Assembly (NCBI GenBank): GCA_023231425.1
Contig: JALNVI010000046.1
Coordinates: 1 to 21,808, forward strand
Direction of reading: 5' to 3'
Source: Desulforhopalus sp.
Lineage (GTDB): Bacteria > Desulfobacterota > Desulfobulbia > Desulfobulbales > Desulfocapsaceae
Length of the DNA: 21,808 nucleotides
The notes below the pieces were generated by a model, which saw nothing but the letters and a program-made list of their open reading frames with translations, was not told where the DNA came from and did not search any database. Below are positions 6,575-14,466 of the stretch, one piece after another (position 1 is the first letter of the stretch; every line of letters starts with the position of its first letter). Both the position numbers and the translations under genes were made by a program.

Positions 6575-7937
6575 ACTCCTCGCGGAGTGCATCAAGATCA
6601 ATCCCGTAGCGCTTCACCTTGTCATACAGCCCCTTGCGACTCAAACCGAGGAGTTGATGAACAGCCCCCACCCTTCCGCCATGCGTTCGCAACACGGCAA
6701 GGAGATACTCCCGCTCCTGGAGGGCAACAAACTCCTTCAACGGCAGGCGCGGGGCGTCACTCTTCTCTCCCTCGCCCTCTATTGCCTCTTCCCCGAGAAC
6801 ACAGAATCGCCGCACCCGATTCCGCAGTTCCCGCACATTACCCGGCCATTCCTGTGCCTCCAGCTCTGTAAGAAAATCCGGCGTAAAGGATACCAGTTTC
6901 TCCCCGCTCTCACGGCAATATTCCTGACGGAAAAACTCTATCAGCAGGGGAATATCCTCCCGCCGCGCCTTGAGCGGCGGCATATCCAGCGAAAAAGCAT
7001 TGAGCCGGTAAAAGAGATCTTCGCGGAAACGTCCCGCTGCCACCTCCTTCCCCATGTCCTGGTTGACCGATGCCACCACCCGTGCCGCAAGCGGCCGCAG
7101 TTCATTACTGCCCAGCGGGGAGTAACTGCGCTCCTCAAGCGCCCGCAGCAGCTTCCCCTGCAAGCCAACATCAAGGGAACATATTTCATCAAGGAAGATG
7201 GTCCCTCTGCCAGCCAGCTCAAATTTCCCCACCCGCACCCTCTCCGCTCCGGTAAAAGCGCCCTTCTCACAGCCAAACAACTCTGCTTCCACCATGTCGC
7301 CGGGAATTGCGGCCATATTCACCCCTACAAAGGGCATCGCCGGTCTTCCGATCTGGTGCAGGGCCCGAGCCACCAGCTCCTTACCGGTACCCGTCTCGCC
7401 ACAGATCAGCACCGGATCGTTCTGCTTTGCCATGCGCACGATATGCCGATAGAGCCGCTGCATGCAGGCGTGCGCCCCCACCATCCCGTGGAAGAAGGAA
7501 CCATTCCCCTGCCCGTCTGCCACCTCGGTCAGTCGCGCCGCCAGTCTGCGGTTTTCCAGTATCAGCTGCCGCTTTTCCACCCCCCGCTGCAGGGCTGAGA
7601 GTAAGACCTCATCATCCACCGGCTTTTCGAGAAAATCGTAGGCCCCCGCACGAATGGCTTTCACTGCCAGCTCTACATCTCCATGGCCGGTGATAAGCAG
7701 CAGAGGCAGCTCGGCGTCCATCTCTGCAACCCGCCGCTGGAACTCCATGCCATCGATATAGGGCATACGGATATCACTCACCACCGCATGCACTGCAACC
7801 TCCTTCTCAAGGAGATGCAGCGCCTCCCTTGGATCGCTTTCCAGAACAGCCTCCCAGCCGTGCAGCATCAGCGTCTGCCCAATGGCTGAGAGCAGATAGC
7901 TGTCGTCATCCACCACCAGAATTCTTACCTTCTCCAT
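6573..7937 (-). CDS. Sigma-54-dependent response regulator (NtrC/DctD type)
   Basis: The protein (454 aa from ATG 7937) has three domains. The receiver (about 3-118) has the acidic pair in VVDDD, phospho-acceptor Asp55 (VVSDIRMP), Thr83 and Lys106. The AAA+ domain (about 145-375) has Walker A GETGTGKE (180-187), the sigma-54 contact loop GAFTGA (226-231) and Walker B GTIFLDE (245-251). A Fis-type helix-turn-helix (about 420-445, LLGLSRKGLYDKVKRYGI) binds DNA. It activates sigma-54 promoters by ATP hydrolysis when phosphorylated. ATG 7937 shares its A with the kinase gene's TGA stop (TGATG), which ties it to that kinase. GTG 7940 is an alternative start. The only clear -24/-12 promoter seen in the window lies upstream of the divergent operon at 9439, so that is its likely target. 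Confidence 0.93.
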   Translation of the reverse strand: MEKVRILVVDDDSYLLSAIGQTLMLHGWEAVLESDPREALHLLEKEVAVHAVVSDIRMPYIDGMEFQRRVAEMDAELPLLLITGHGDVELAVKAIRAGAYDFLEKPVDDEVLLSALQRGVEKRQLILENRRLAARLTEVADGQGNGSFFHGMVGAHACMQRLYRHIVRMAKQNDPVLICGETGTGKELVARALHQIGRPAMPFVGVNMAAIPGDMVEAELFGCEKGAFTGAERVRVGKFELAGRGTIFLDEICSLDVGLQGKLLRALEERSYSPLGSNELRPLAARVVASVNQDMGKEVAAGRFREDLFYRLNAFSLDMPPLKARREDIPLLIEFFRQEYCRESGEKLVSFTPDFLTELEAQEWPGNVRELRNRVRRFCVLGEEAIEGEGEKSDAPRLPLKEFVALQEREYLLAVLRTHGGRVGAVHQLLGLSRKGLYDKVKRYGIDLDALREE

Positions 7938-9196
7938 CACTCACCCCCAGGCACCTGTCGAGTCTCATCTTCCGGCAGCCAGACAGCGAAGGTTGTCCCC
8001 CGTCCCACTGCGGTCTTCATCTTGACAAACCCTCCTGTACTGCGCACGATCCGCTCGACAATGGAGAGCCCCAGCCCCATGCCCACCCCAACCTCCCGGG
8101 TGGTGAAAAAGGGGTCAAAAACCTTCTCCTCAATCTCCGGCGGAATACCGCAGCCGTTGTCGATAATGGAAATCACCACCCACATCCGCTCCGAGAGGCT
8201 CGGCGGATCAATGCCCCGGAGGCGTTCCAGGCGGATAATCAGCTCAGGGGACTCCCTCTCACCCATCGACTGCGCCGCGTTCTGAATAAGGTTAAACAGC
8301 ACCTGTTCCAAACGAACCACCTGGCCGTAGACGAACAAGTTCCCTTCTTCCAGCTCGAGCTTCACCTTCACCCCGGAGAGTTCCAGCTGCGCCTCAATGA
8401 AGTTGAGGACATCAAGCAGGATAATATTCACCCGGCAGTGAGCCATCTCACTCTGCGCCTTTCCGGCAAAGCCCTTCATACTGTGAATGATAGAAGAGGC
8501 GAAGTTGATGCGGTCGATAATCGTAGAGAGATTCCCACTGATGATCTCCTTATGAAGCAGCGGGTCGGCCATCGCCTTCTGGCAGTTCCGGGCGAGCAGC
8601 AGCATGGTGTTAAGCGGCTGGGTCAGTTCATGGCCGATCCCCGCCGCCATCTCGCCGAGGCTGGCCAGCCGCCCGGAGTGAATGAGCTGGTCCTGCACCT
8701 CGCGCATGCGATCCATCACCTCGAAAAACTCCCGTCGATCACTGGCAACAAGCATGTGGACGGTCTTTCCCGTCCTGCCGGGGCAGGAGGTTCCGCGGAC
8801 AAGCACCGGCACCGGCCCCCCCTGCCGGTTGAGGAAAAGGGTTTCCAGGTCTCGAAAATCCCCCCCAACAAAGCGTTCCCTGATAAGCTGTGCGACTTCC
8901 GGAGCGGCAATATCACTCAGCTGCAGCCCCTCCTGATCCACATCCCAGCCGAGGACCTCATAAAATTCCTTTCCCGCCCGCAGGATAGTGAAATCATCGG
9001 CGAAGATAATAAACAGGTCGGAGAGGCTGGACATGATGCGGGAGATAAAAAAGTTCTTCGCCTCTACCTCTTCATGCTTTTTCAGCATCCGGATAACAAG
9101 ATCCTTCTTCTGCTTTTCAAAAATACGGACCAGCGGGTCAACCATCATCCCATCTTCGATAAACTGTACCCGTTCATCTCTGTCCATCGCTGTCAT
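7937..9196 (-). CDS. Soluble PAS histidine kinase
   Basis: I choose ATG 9196 (419 aa) over an in-frame ATG 21 bases upstream, because GGGAGGTGA lies five bases before it. There are no membrane segments, so sensing is cytoplasmic. A PAS domain spans about 50-155 (SLSDLFIIFADDFTILRAGKEF). The dimerisation/phospho-acceptor segment is GEMAAGIGHELTQPLN with His189. The ATPase domain has N-box NLIQNAAQS (about 302-310), G1 DNGCG (346-350), DPFFTT, and G2 GMGLGLS (about 372-378). The Cys and other residues in the PAS do not reveal a ligand. It is co-transcribed with the sigma-54 activator through an overlapping stop/start, so the two form a cognate pair. Its start lies 36 bases from a putative activator site (9232-9251), which suggests autoregulation. 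Confidence 0.92.
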   Translation of the reverse strand: MTAMDRDERVQFIEDGMMVDPLVRIFEKQKKDLVIRMLKKHEEVEAKNFFISRIMSSLSDLFIIFADDFTILRAGKEFYEVLGWDVDQEGLQLSDIAAPEVAQLIRERFVGGDFRDLETLFLNRQGGPVPVLVRGTSCPGRTGKTVHMLVASDRREFFEVMDRMREVQDQLIHSGRLASLGEMAAGIGHELTQPLNTMLLLARNCQKAMADPLLHKEIISGNLSTIIDRINFASSIIHSMKGFAGKAQSEMAHCRVNIILLDVLNFIEAQLELSGVKVKLELEEGNLFVYGQVVRLEQVLFNLIQNAAQSMGERESPELIIRLERLRGIDPPSLSERMWVVISIIDNGCGIPPEIEEKVFDPFFTTREVGVGMGLGLSIVERIVRSTGGFVKMKTAVGRGTTFAVWLPEDETRQVPGGE

Positions 9197-9231
9197 TATT
9201 TCACCTCCCGGTTTCAACCTCTTCCTGTGCC

Positions 9232-9251
9232 TTGTTACCTTCCGGTTACAT
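9232..9251 (+). promoter_or_regulatory. Putative upstream activator site 1
   Basis: The sequence fits TTGTTACC-N6-TTACAT, which recurs at 9344-9363 in direct orientation in the same divergent intergenic region. A half-match, TTGTTACT, is at 9275-9282. The position upstream of a sigma-54 promoter and adjacent to the kinase gene start suggests binding by the neighbouring NtrC-type regulator. This is an inference from repetition and context only. Confidence 0.5.
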
Positions 9252-9343
9252 TCTCCCGATAAAGAGATTTTCAGTTGTTACTTTCAGGCAATATCCCATT
9301 TTTCACTATATTTCAATGAGATAGCTAAAAACCAGCGGGAAAG

Positions 9344-9363
9344 TTGTTACCAAAGCTTTACAT
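9344..9363 (+). promoter_or_regulatory. Putative upstream activator site 2
   Basis: This is the second TTGTTACC-N6-TTACAT copy, 112 bp downstream of the first. It lies about 75-95 bp upstream of the -24 element, a usual distance range for enhancer sites of sigma-54 activators. Confidence 0.5.
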
Positions 9364-9438
9364 GGTCCCGTTTCTTTTCATTCCACCTTCCGCTGCTATC
9401 CCCTTGTTATCATAATATCTTTTCAACAACCCCATCTC

Positions 9439-9454
9439 TGGCACGTCTCTTGCT
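9439..9454 (+). promoter_or_regulatory. Sigma-54 (-24/-12) promoter
   Basis: TGGCACG-TCTC-TTGCT matches the RpoN consensus (TGGCACG-N4-TTGCW) at every position with correct spacing. The predicted start is near 9466, about 15 bases before the ATG at 9481, leaving just room for the GGAGG ribosome site. A sigma-54 activator is encoded divergently 1.5 kb away. This is the strongest regulatory signal in the window. Confidence 0.9.
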
Positions 9455-9480
9455 TTACAAAAGGAGAAGGAGGGCCCAAT

Positions 9481-10128
9481 ATGGACAACACTCTGAATCT
9501 TACATTGGAAAGCGATATGCTGCAGGCCATCTACTTGAATAATTCAGAAGCGAAGCGGATCAGCATTGATCAGATTGCGGGTTCATGCAGTCTCTCCCAC
9601 AACCGGGTGCGCTACCTCATTTCCACTCACAAACTCCCTGGTGACGCCGAGAAAAACTCTGTGCGGTTGATAGATTTTCTCGGCTTTCTGCTGCACAACC
9701 GGATGAGCATTCCAGAGAGACTGCTGCCCCCGAAGACCTCCCGCATCCTTTTTCTTTATCCTGCCGAACTGCTGCTTGACAGCAACATGGCGAAACGGTT
9801 GCGCAAGAACATGAACCGCATCTGTGAAGCAATCACCAAAAGCTGTCACCTCGTGCTGGCCGACAGCGCGCCCTTCGGCGTCCACGCCAGTCTCACTCTG
9901 CTCAACTTCATGCCCCATATTGTGGTTCTCACCGCCCTTGAGCATCCCGGTCGTCAACTGCTCGCCATGCTGGACCGCGTCACCTCCCTGACAACGAGCA
10001 AGACTGTGCTGCTGCTTAACCATACAGCAACTGAGGAGGTGCGGGAGTTTCCAGTGGACCTTGTCACCGACGGACAACCGCCGTTTGAACATTTGCAGAA
10101 GAACCTGGCACCACTGCTTAACACCTAG
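9481..10128 (+). CDS. Predicted HTH protein of unknown family, first gene of sigma-54 operon
   Basis: I do not recognise a family for this 215-residue protein. Residues about 27-53 (ISIDQIAGSCSLSHNRVRYLIS) look like a helix-turn-helix, and the following KLPG...VRLIDF resembles a winged or excisionase-like extension. Residues 88-182 alternate strands and helices (RILFLYP, LVLADSA, PHIVVLTALE, KTVLLLN), suggesting a Rossmann-like or degenerate receiver-like domain. It lacks the acidic pair and the Asp/Lys of a working receiver. A strong AGGAGGG site precedes the ATG. It heads the sigma-54 operon and is followed after 20 bases by a histidine kinase gene, so it may be a second-tier regulator or adaptor of the module. 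Confidence 0.8.
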   Translation: MDNTLNLTLESDMLQAIYLNNSEAKRISIDQIAGSCSLSHNRVRYLISTHKLPGDAEKNSVRLIDFLGFLLHNRMSIPERLLPPKTSRILFLYPAELLLDSNMAKRLRKNMNRICEAITKSCHLVLADSAPFGVHASLTLLNFMPHIVVLTALEHPGRQLLAMLDRVTSLTTSKTVLLLNHTATEEVREFPVDLVTDGQPPFEHLQKNLAPLLNT

Positions 10129-10148
10129 AAAGGGAAAAGGGAGATACC

Positions 10149-11810
10149 ATGGAACGAATGAGCAACTATTATACCTCTGTCACCCGCCGCCTGCTGCTTG
10201 CTTTTTTCTGCCTCTGTCTGGTGCCGTTGCTCGCCGTCGGCTGGATAACAAGAAACTCCCTGCGTGATATCAACATCATTCGCCTGCAGGATCAGGCCAC
10301 CGCCACGGTCACCGCCCAGGCCAAGGTCCTGTCTCAGGTCCTGAAGGACCACATCAACCGGCTCACTATGCTCGTTAATTTTCTGCCACCGAGTTTCTTT
10401 GAGCAGCAGGGCAACACTGAAAAGCTCTTTCTCGCTATTGACAACAGAGATGATATTGTCGACCTGCAGAGCATCGCCGCCAATGGCCGGCAATATGCCT
10501 ACGTCGGTCCCTATCGTACCCAGGTGGAAGGGAAGAGCTACGCCGAGGCACCGTGGTTTCAGGAGACCCTGCTCAATGGCGTGCATATCAGCAACGTCTT
10601 CACCGGTTATCGCGGCACACCCCACTTTGTGGTGGCCGTCACCAACCCGCTGAAAAATTATGTGTTGCGGGCAACCGTCAACTCAGCCTCATTCAACGCC
10701 CTGCTGCTTGCTGCGCAGATCAGCCCCAACAGTGACGCCTTCATCGTCAGCCGCGAAGGAGACTTCCAGACCCCCAGCCTGCGCGGTGATACCACTCTTT
10801 CCGCCACAGCCCGCACCCTGATCGGCGCTGGTGGATCCGAGGCCCCCATTATCACCGATGACGCGGTCTATATTGCACGCCCCCTCGCCGGCGGCCGGTG
10901 GTTCTTCATTATCAAGGCGGATGTGGCGGATTCCATGTCTGTCTATATTCCTCTGCACCGACAGATTTTTATCGTCTTCACCATCCTCTTTATCCTCGCT
11001 CTCGCCGCTGCTTTAGCGGTCTCCATAATGCTGGCGCGCCATATCCGTCATGCAGATCAGGAGTACGCCGCCAACTCCATGCAGTTTGCCCAGATGGAGA
11101 AGATGGCCACCATCGGTCGTCTGGCAGCGGGGGTTGCCCATGAGATTAATAACCCTCTGCAATTAATCAGCTCGCAGGCAAGCTGGATTGCCGAATTGCT
11201 GCCTGAAGAGGATCCAGCAAAGGTGAAAAATCTCGGTGAATACACAGATTCAGTGGAGAAAATCCGCTACCACGTCAAACGTGCCGGAATGATTACCCAC
11301 CGGCTGCTTGGATATTCTAAAAAGATGGCAGCTCAACAGGAAGAGGTACAGCTCAACGAGCTGCTTAATGAGACAATTTCTTTTGTCGAAAAAGAAGCAG
11401 AAAGCCACGATATTACCATCCGCCGCAATTTCGTCCCCGATCTGCCGCCCACCATGACCGACGGGCCGCAGCTCCAGCAGGTATTTCTTAATTTGCTTAA
11501 TAATGCTCTGGATGCAGCCGGTGAGAAAGGTGAAGTAGAAATATCCACGGCAGTATCCGGCAGTAATCTGGTGATCTGCTTTGCAGACAACGGGGCAGGA
11601 ATTGCCCGTGAGAACCTGAAACGGCTTTTCGATCCTTTTTTCACCACAAAATCGCCAAATAAGGGAACCGGACTGGGACTCTATATCAGCTATGACATTA
11701 CCCGTAAACTGGGCGGTTCACTTGAAGCAGGAAATAGAGAGAGTGGTGGTGCCATCTTCACCGTACGGTTGCCAATTGCGCGCCTTGGCGAAGAGGCACT
11801 GAGCAGATAA
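10149..11810 (+). CDS. Membrane histidine kinase with periplasmic sensor domain
   Basis: The 553-residue protein has a first membrane helix at about 14-33 and a periplasmic sensor at about 36-270. The sensor has a Cache-like layout (a long helix, then DIVDLQSIAANGRQYAYVGP...W-F...G-Y-R-G-x-P-H-F). A second helix follows at about 272-297. No clear HAMP domain is visible; a short coil leads directly to QMEKMATIGRLAAGVAHEINNP with phospho-acceptor His331. ATPase motifs are NLLNNALDA (448-456), DNGAG (480-484), DPFFTT and GTGLGL (506-511). GGGAG precedes the start. The ligand is unknown; Cache-type folds typically bind small molecules outside the membrane. The neighbouring stand-alone receiver at 11890 is the probable partner, since the kinase carries no receiver itself. 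Confidence 0.92.
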   Translation: MERMSNYYTSVTRRLLLAFFCLCLVPLLAVGWITRNSLRDINIIRLQDQATATVTAQAKVLSQVLKDHINRLTMLVNFLPPSFFEQQGNTEKLFLAIDNRDDIVDLQSIAANGRQYAYVGPYRTQVEGKSYAEAPWFQETLLNGVHISNVFTGYRGTPHFVVAVTNPLKNYVLRATVNSASFNALLLAAQISPNSDAFIVSREGDFQTPSLRGDTTLSATARTLIGAGGSEAPIITDDAVYIARPLAGGRWFFIIKADVADSMSVYIPLHRQIFIVFTILFILALAAALAVSIMLARHIRHADQEYAANSMQFAQMEKMATIGRLAAGVAHEINNPLQLISSQASWIAELLPEEDPAKVKNLGEYTDSVEKIRYHVKRAGMITHRLLGYSKKMAAQQEEVQLNELLNETISFVEKEAESHDITIRRNFVPDLPPTMTDGPQLQQVFLNLLNNALDAAGEKGEVEISTAVSGSNLVICFADNGAGIARENLKRLFDPFFTTKSPNKGTGLGLYISYDITRKLGGSLEAGNRESGGAIFTVRLPIARLGEEALSR

Positions 11811-11889
11811 TCCGGGAACGTCGCTCCGGGAAAGCACCGGCTTTACGACGCCCCCGCCTTCTAAAACCCGCAGTACCAGAGAGGTCTTT

Positions 11890-12327
11890 ATGACTGAAAT
11901 GAAAAAATTCAACGTTCTCGTCGTAGACGATGAAAAAGAATTTCGCGAAATGACTATCAAGCAGCTCTTGCACAGGGGGATGGACGCCGAAGGGGCGGAA
12001 AACGGCCTGATTGGCCTTGAAATGGTGGAGAAAGGCAACTTCGACGTTGTGCTGCTTGACGTGAAGATGCCGGAAATGGACGGGATTGAGGCACTGCGAA
12101 AGATCAGGCAGGCCAAACCGCTGGTGGAGGTGGTGTTGCTCACTGGTCATGCCTCGGTGAATTCGGGAATTGAAGGGATGAAACTCGGGGCTTTTGATTA
12201 CCTGATGAAACCAATGGAATTTGACGAATTGCTGGACAAGCTCTCCGACGCCTTTGAAAAACGCCGGATACAGCTTGAGAAAATTGAGACAGCACAGATA
12301 AAGAAACACATGTCTCTCCCGAGTTAA
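11890..12327 (+). CDS. Stand-alone receiver-domain response regulator
   Basis: This 145-residue protein is essentially one receiver domain: VVDDE (acidic residues 13-14), phospho-acceptor Asp57 (VVLLDVKMPEMDG), Thr85 (LLTGHAS) and Lys107 (YLMKPM). A short charged helical tail (about 120-145) follows, with no DNA-binding or enzymatic output. Output must therefore be by protein contact or phosphorelay. It lies between the membrane kinase and the permease genes, so both a kinase partner and a target are plausible nearby. It is related to the second receiver at 17018 (shared LTGHAS, GAFDY and MKP blocks), suggesting duplication within the operon. Confidence 0.92.
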   Translation: MTEMKKFNVLVVDDEKEFREMTIKQLLHRGMDAEGAENGLIGLEMVEKGNFDVVLLDVKMPEMDGIEALRKIRQAKPLVEVVLLTGHASVNSGIEGMKLGAFDYLMKPMEFDELLDKLSDAFEKRRIQLEKIETAQIKKHMSLPS

Positions 12328-12333
12328 ACAACC

Positions 12334-12360
12334 GGGGAGCGACATGGTGTCGCAATCCCC
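12334..12360 (+). promoter_or_regulatory. Intercistronic hairpin
   Basis: GGGGA pairs with TCCCC around an inner stem GCGACA-TGG-TGTCGC. There is no T-run after it, so it is not a classical terminator. It could stabilise or process the mRNA between the receiver and permease genes. Confidence 0.45.
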
Positions 12361-12410
12361 ATAAATAATATCACGGGCAAAACGCCCAAATTCGATTTAC
12401 AGGAGGTCTC

Positions 12411-13676
12411 ATGAATCACCTCAGACAGCTTTACCAATTCATGCTGGCGGGAGCACAAGCCCAGGCCCGCTGGGAACTGGAGATGTCAAGCAACATCCTC
12501 AACAGCCGTAAACGTCGTTACTTTCTGCTGCTGCTCGTTCTGCCGATACTGCTCGGCGGGATCGCCATCGCCGCAGGCGACATGCAACTGCCTTCAGTAA
12601 TCGGCGGCAAATCCGCGTATATGCCGTCGCACTACACCCCCTTTATCTTTATCGCCTCCATCTTTGTCGGACTCTGTGCAGGACTGATCACCGGCTGTAT
12701 CGGAGCGGGTGGCGGTTTTATCATCGCCCCGGCCCTTATGAGTTTCGGCGTGAAAGGGATTCTCGCCGTCGGGACCGACCTCTTTCACATCTTCGCCAAG
12801 GCGATCATGTGCAGCGTACTGCACAAAAAGCTTGGTAACATTTCTGTCAGTCTCGCCCTCACCTTTCTCATCGGTTCCATCGCCGGCTCAACGGTAGGAG
12901 GGATTCTCAACCGCTGGCTCTATGACCTCAACCCGATATTGAGCGACATGTTCATTACCTCGGTGTATGTCGTTATCCTCGGCTTCCTCTCCTTCTATGC
13001 AATGAAGGATTACCTCACCATCCGCAAAGGAATGAAACAGGCGGGACGGGAAAACGCCCCCGAGTCCATTTCCCCTTTGGGAATGAAACTGCAGGCAATC
13101 AACCTGCCGCCGATGCTTACCTTTGACGAAGGGATCACCCCTGGCGGACGAAAAATTTCCGCAATTTTTCTCGTTCTCAGTGGTTTCATCGTTGGTTTGG
13201 CAGCAGCAATCATGGGCGTGGGCGGTGGCTTCCTTACCTTCCCGATCTTTGTCTATGGCCTCGGAGTCTCCTCAATGACCACCGTCGGTACTGATATCTT
13301 CCAGATAATCTTCACCGCCGGCTACGCAGCACTGACCCAATATGCCCTCTACGGATTTGTCTTCTACACCCTGGCACTCGGCATGCTGCTCGGTTCGCTG
13401 ATCGGTGTACAGATGGGTTCGCTGATCACCCGCGTAGTTCCGGGTCACCTGATCCGCGGCTTCTTCGCTCTGTCAGTTTCCGCCGGTTTTATTAACCGTT
13501 TCTTCGCTCTGCCCGCCAAGCTCCGCAACATGGGTTACATTGATATCTCCAAAGCAACGGGGAAAATGCTGGACACTACAGGGAGCATTCTTTTCTTTGT
13601 GACCATCGGAGCATTCACGGTCTGGGTCCTTTATGTATTCTTCACTCATCTTAACGAACTGCGCTCGGAGGATTAA
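12411..13676 (+). CDS. TauE/SafE-family permease, two-repeat form
   Basis: The 421-residue membrane protein has a 35-residue polar N-terminus, then about nine hydrophobic helices. The family's glycine motif occurs twice: GCIGAGGGFIIAPALMSFGV (about 95-114) and AAIMGVGGGFLTFPIFVYGL (about 265-284). Each is followed by a VGTD...F segment (AVGTDLFHIFAK and TVGTDIFQIIFT). TauE/SafE proteins export sulfite, sulfoacetate or other organosulfonates, or import small anions. The substrate here is not determinable. It is longer than the roughly 250-residue members, because of the N-terminal extension and a polar loop at about 200-240. AGGAGGT lies just before the start. Genomic position between a receiver and an unknown membrane protein suggests regulated transport. 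Confidence 0.9.
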   Translation: MNHLRQLYQFMLAGAQAQARWELEMSSNILNSRKRRYFLLLLVLPILLGGIAIAAGDMQLPSVIGGKSAYMPSHYTPFIFIASIFVGLCAGLITGCIGAGGGFIIAPALMSFGVKGILAVGTDLFHIFAKAIMCSVLHKKLGNISVSLALTFLIGSIAGSTVGGILNRWLYDLNPILSDMFITSVYVVILGFLSFYAMKDYLTIRKGMKQAGRENAPESISPLGMKLQAINLPPMLTFDEGITPGGRKISAIFLVLSGFIVGLAAAIMGVGGGFLTFPIFVYGLGVSSMTTVGTDIFQIIFTAGYAALTQYALYGFVFYTLALGMLLGSLIGVQMGSLITRVVPGHLIRGFFALSVSAGFINRFFALPAKLRNMGYIDISKATGKMLDTTGSILFFVTIGAFTVWVLYVFFTHLNELRSED

Positions 13677-13678
13677 TT

Positions 13679-14380
13679 ATGACAACCAAGGAAGAATCAA
13701 AATTAAAAAGACGCGGGATCGCGATGCTGCTTGTTTTTTTCATCATTCTCGGCGTCCTCTTCAGCCCGGTATTTCCAGGCAAACTGCACGGGCTGGACTA
13801 CATTGACAACCTCTTCAACATGATTTCCAAGGGTTCTTCAGACTTCATTTCCCTTCAGATTGAAGAGAACAAGGCCTTCACCGAATCCACCCTTGATCAG
13901 CAAATCAACCTGCCCAGCGAGGGACAGGCAGAACATTTCGCCCACCAGCTCACTGTCAGCGGTCTTACCGCTTCTGTCTCCGGCACGACGGTGACCATAG
14001 CTGGCAACATGGTGGAAATGGTAACCTCCTGCCTCGCCGACAGCCGGGCGATGTTTGACAACAACGGCTCCGTAGTAGAAGAAAAATATGGCTTCTCCGG
14101 ACGTGAAGCACTGTTTAACTGGTGGACAGGCTACGAGGCAATAAACAAGAACTTCAATAGCAAAAAGAAATTCAAAGAAGCCAAGTTTCTTGGCAATATT
14201 GAGAAAAGAGTACTGGAACCTGCGTACAACTACTACGGCATAGAAGCACACCCGTGGAAAGCAAACGTCACGATGATTCTCCTTGCTCTCGGGTTCTATG
14301 TTTTCTATACCGTCTGGTACGGGTTTGGCATACTGTATCTTTTTGAAGGACTGGGCTTGAAGATAGGCCAAAGTCATTAA
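13679..14380 (+). CDS. Two-helix membrane protein, unknown function
   Basis: This 233-residue protein has one membrane helix near each end (about 14-31 and 196-221). Between them are about 160 mostly polar residues, probably periplasmic, with no motif I can assign (notable: FSGREALFNWWTGYEAINKNF). The start follows the permease stop by two bases, with GGAGG inside the permease's last codons, so translation is tightly coupled. A partner subunit or accessory of the permease is the simplest reading. Confidence 0.85.
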   Translation: MTTKEESKLKRRGIAMLLVFFIILGVLFSPVFPGKLHGLDYIDNLFNMISKGSSDFISLQIEENKAFTESTLDQQINLPSEGQAEHFAHQLTVSGLTASVSGTTVTIAGNMVEMVTSCLADSRAMFDNNGSVVEEKYGFSGREALFNWWTGYEAINKNFNSKKKFKEAKFLGNIEKRVLEPAYNYYGIEAHPWKANVTMILLALGFYVFYTVWYGFGILYLFEGLGLKIGQSH

Positions 14381-14384
14381 ACAG

Positions 14385-14427
14385 GAGGGGGGGGGGAGAC
14401 GCCAGGCGTCTCCCCCCTCGTTATTTT
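14385..14427 (+). terminator. Strong GC hairpin, possible internal terminator
   Basis: A run of G followed by GAGACG pairs with CGTCTCCCCCC across the loop CCAGG (the arms meet as GACGCC-A-GGCGTC). The bases after it are TCGTTATTTT, a short T-rich stretch. It sits between the membrane-protein stop and the PEP-synthase-like gene and probably lowers expression of the last two genes, or it marks the end of a shorter transcript. Confidence 0.7.
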
Positions 14428-14466
14428 CCGCAACACAAACTTCCCTGCAGACAAAAAGGATACATA

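Noticed and set aside
7829..9262. Long plus-strand frame opposite the PAS kinase gene
   Set aside because: Antisense shadow of a clear histidine kinase; composition is rich in His, Pro and Arg, typical of a non-coding frame.
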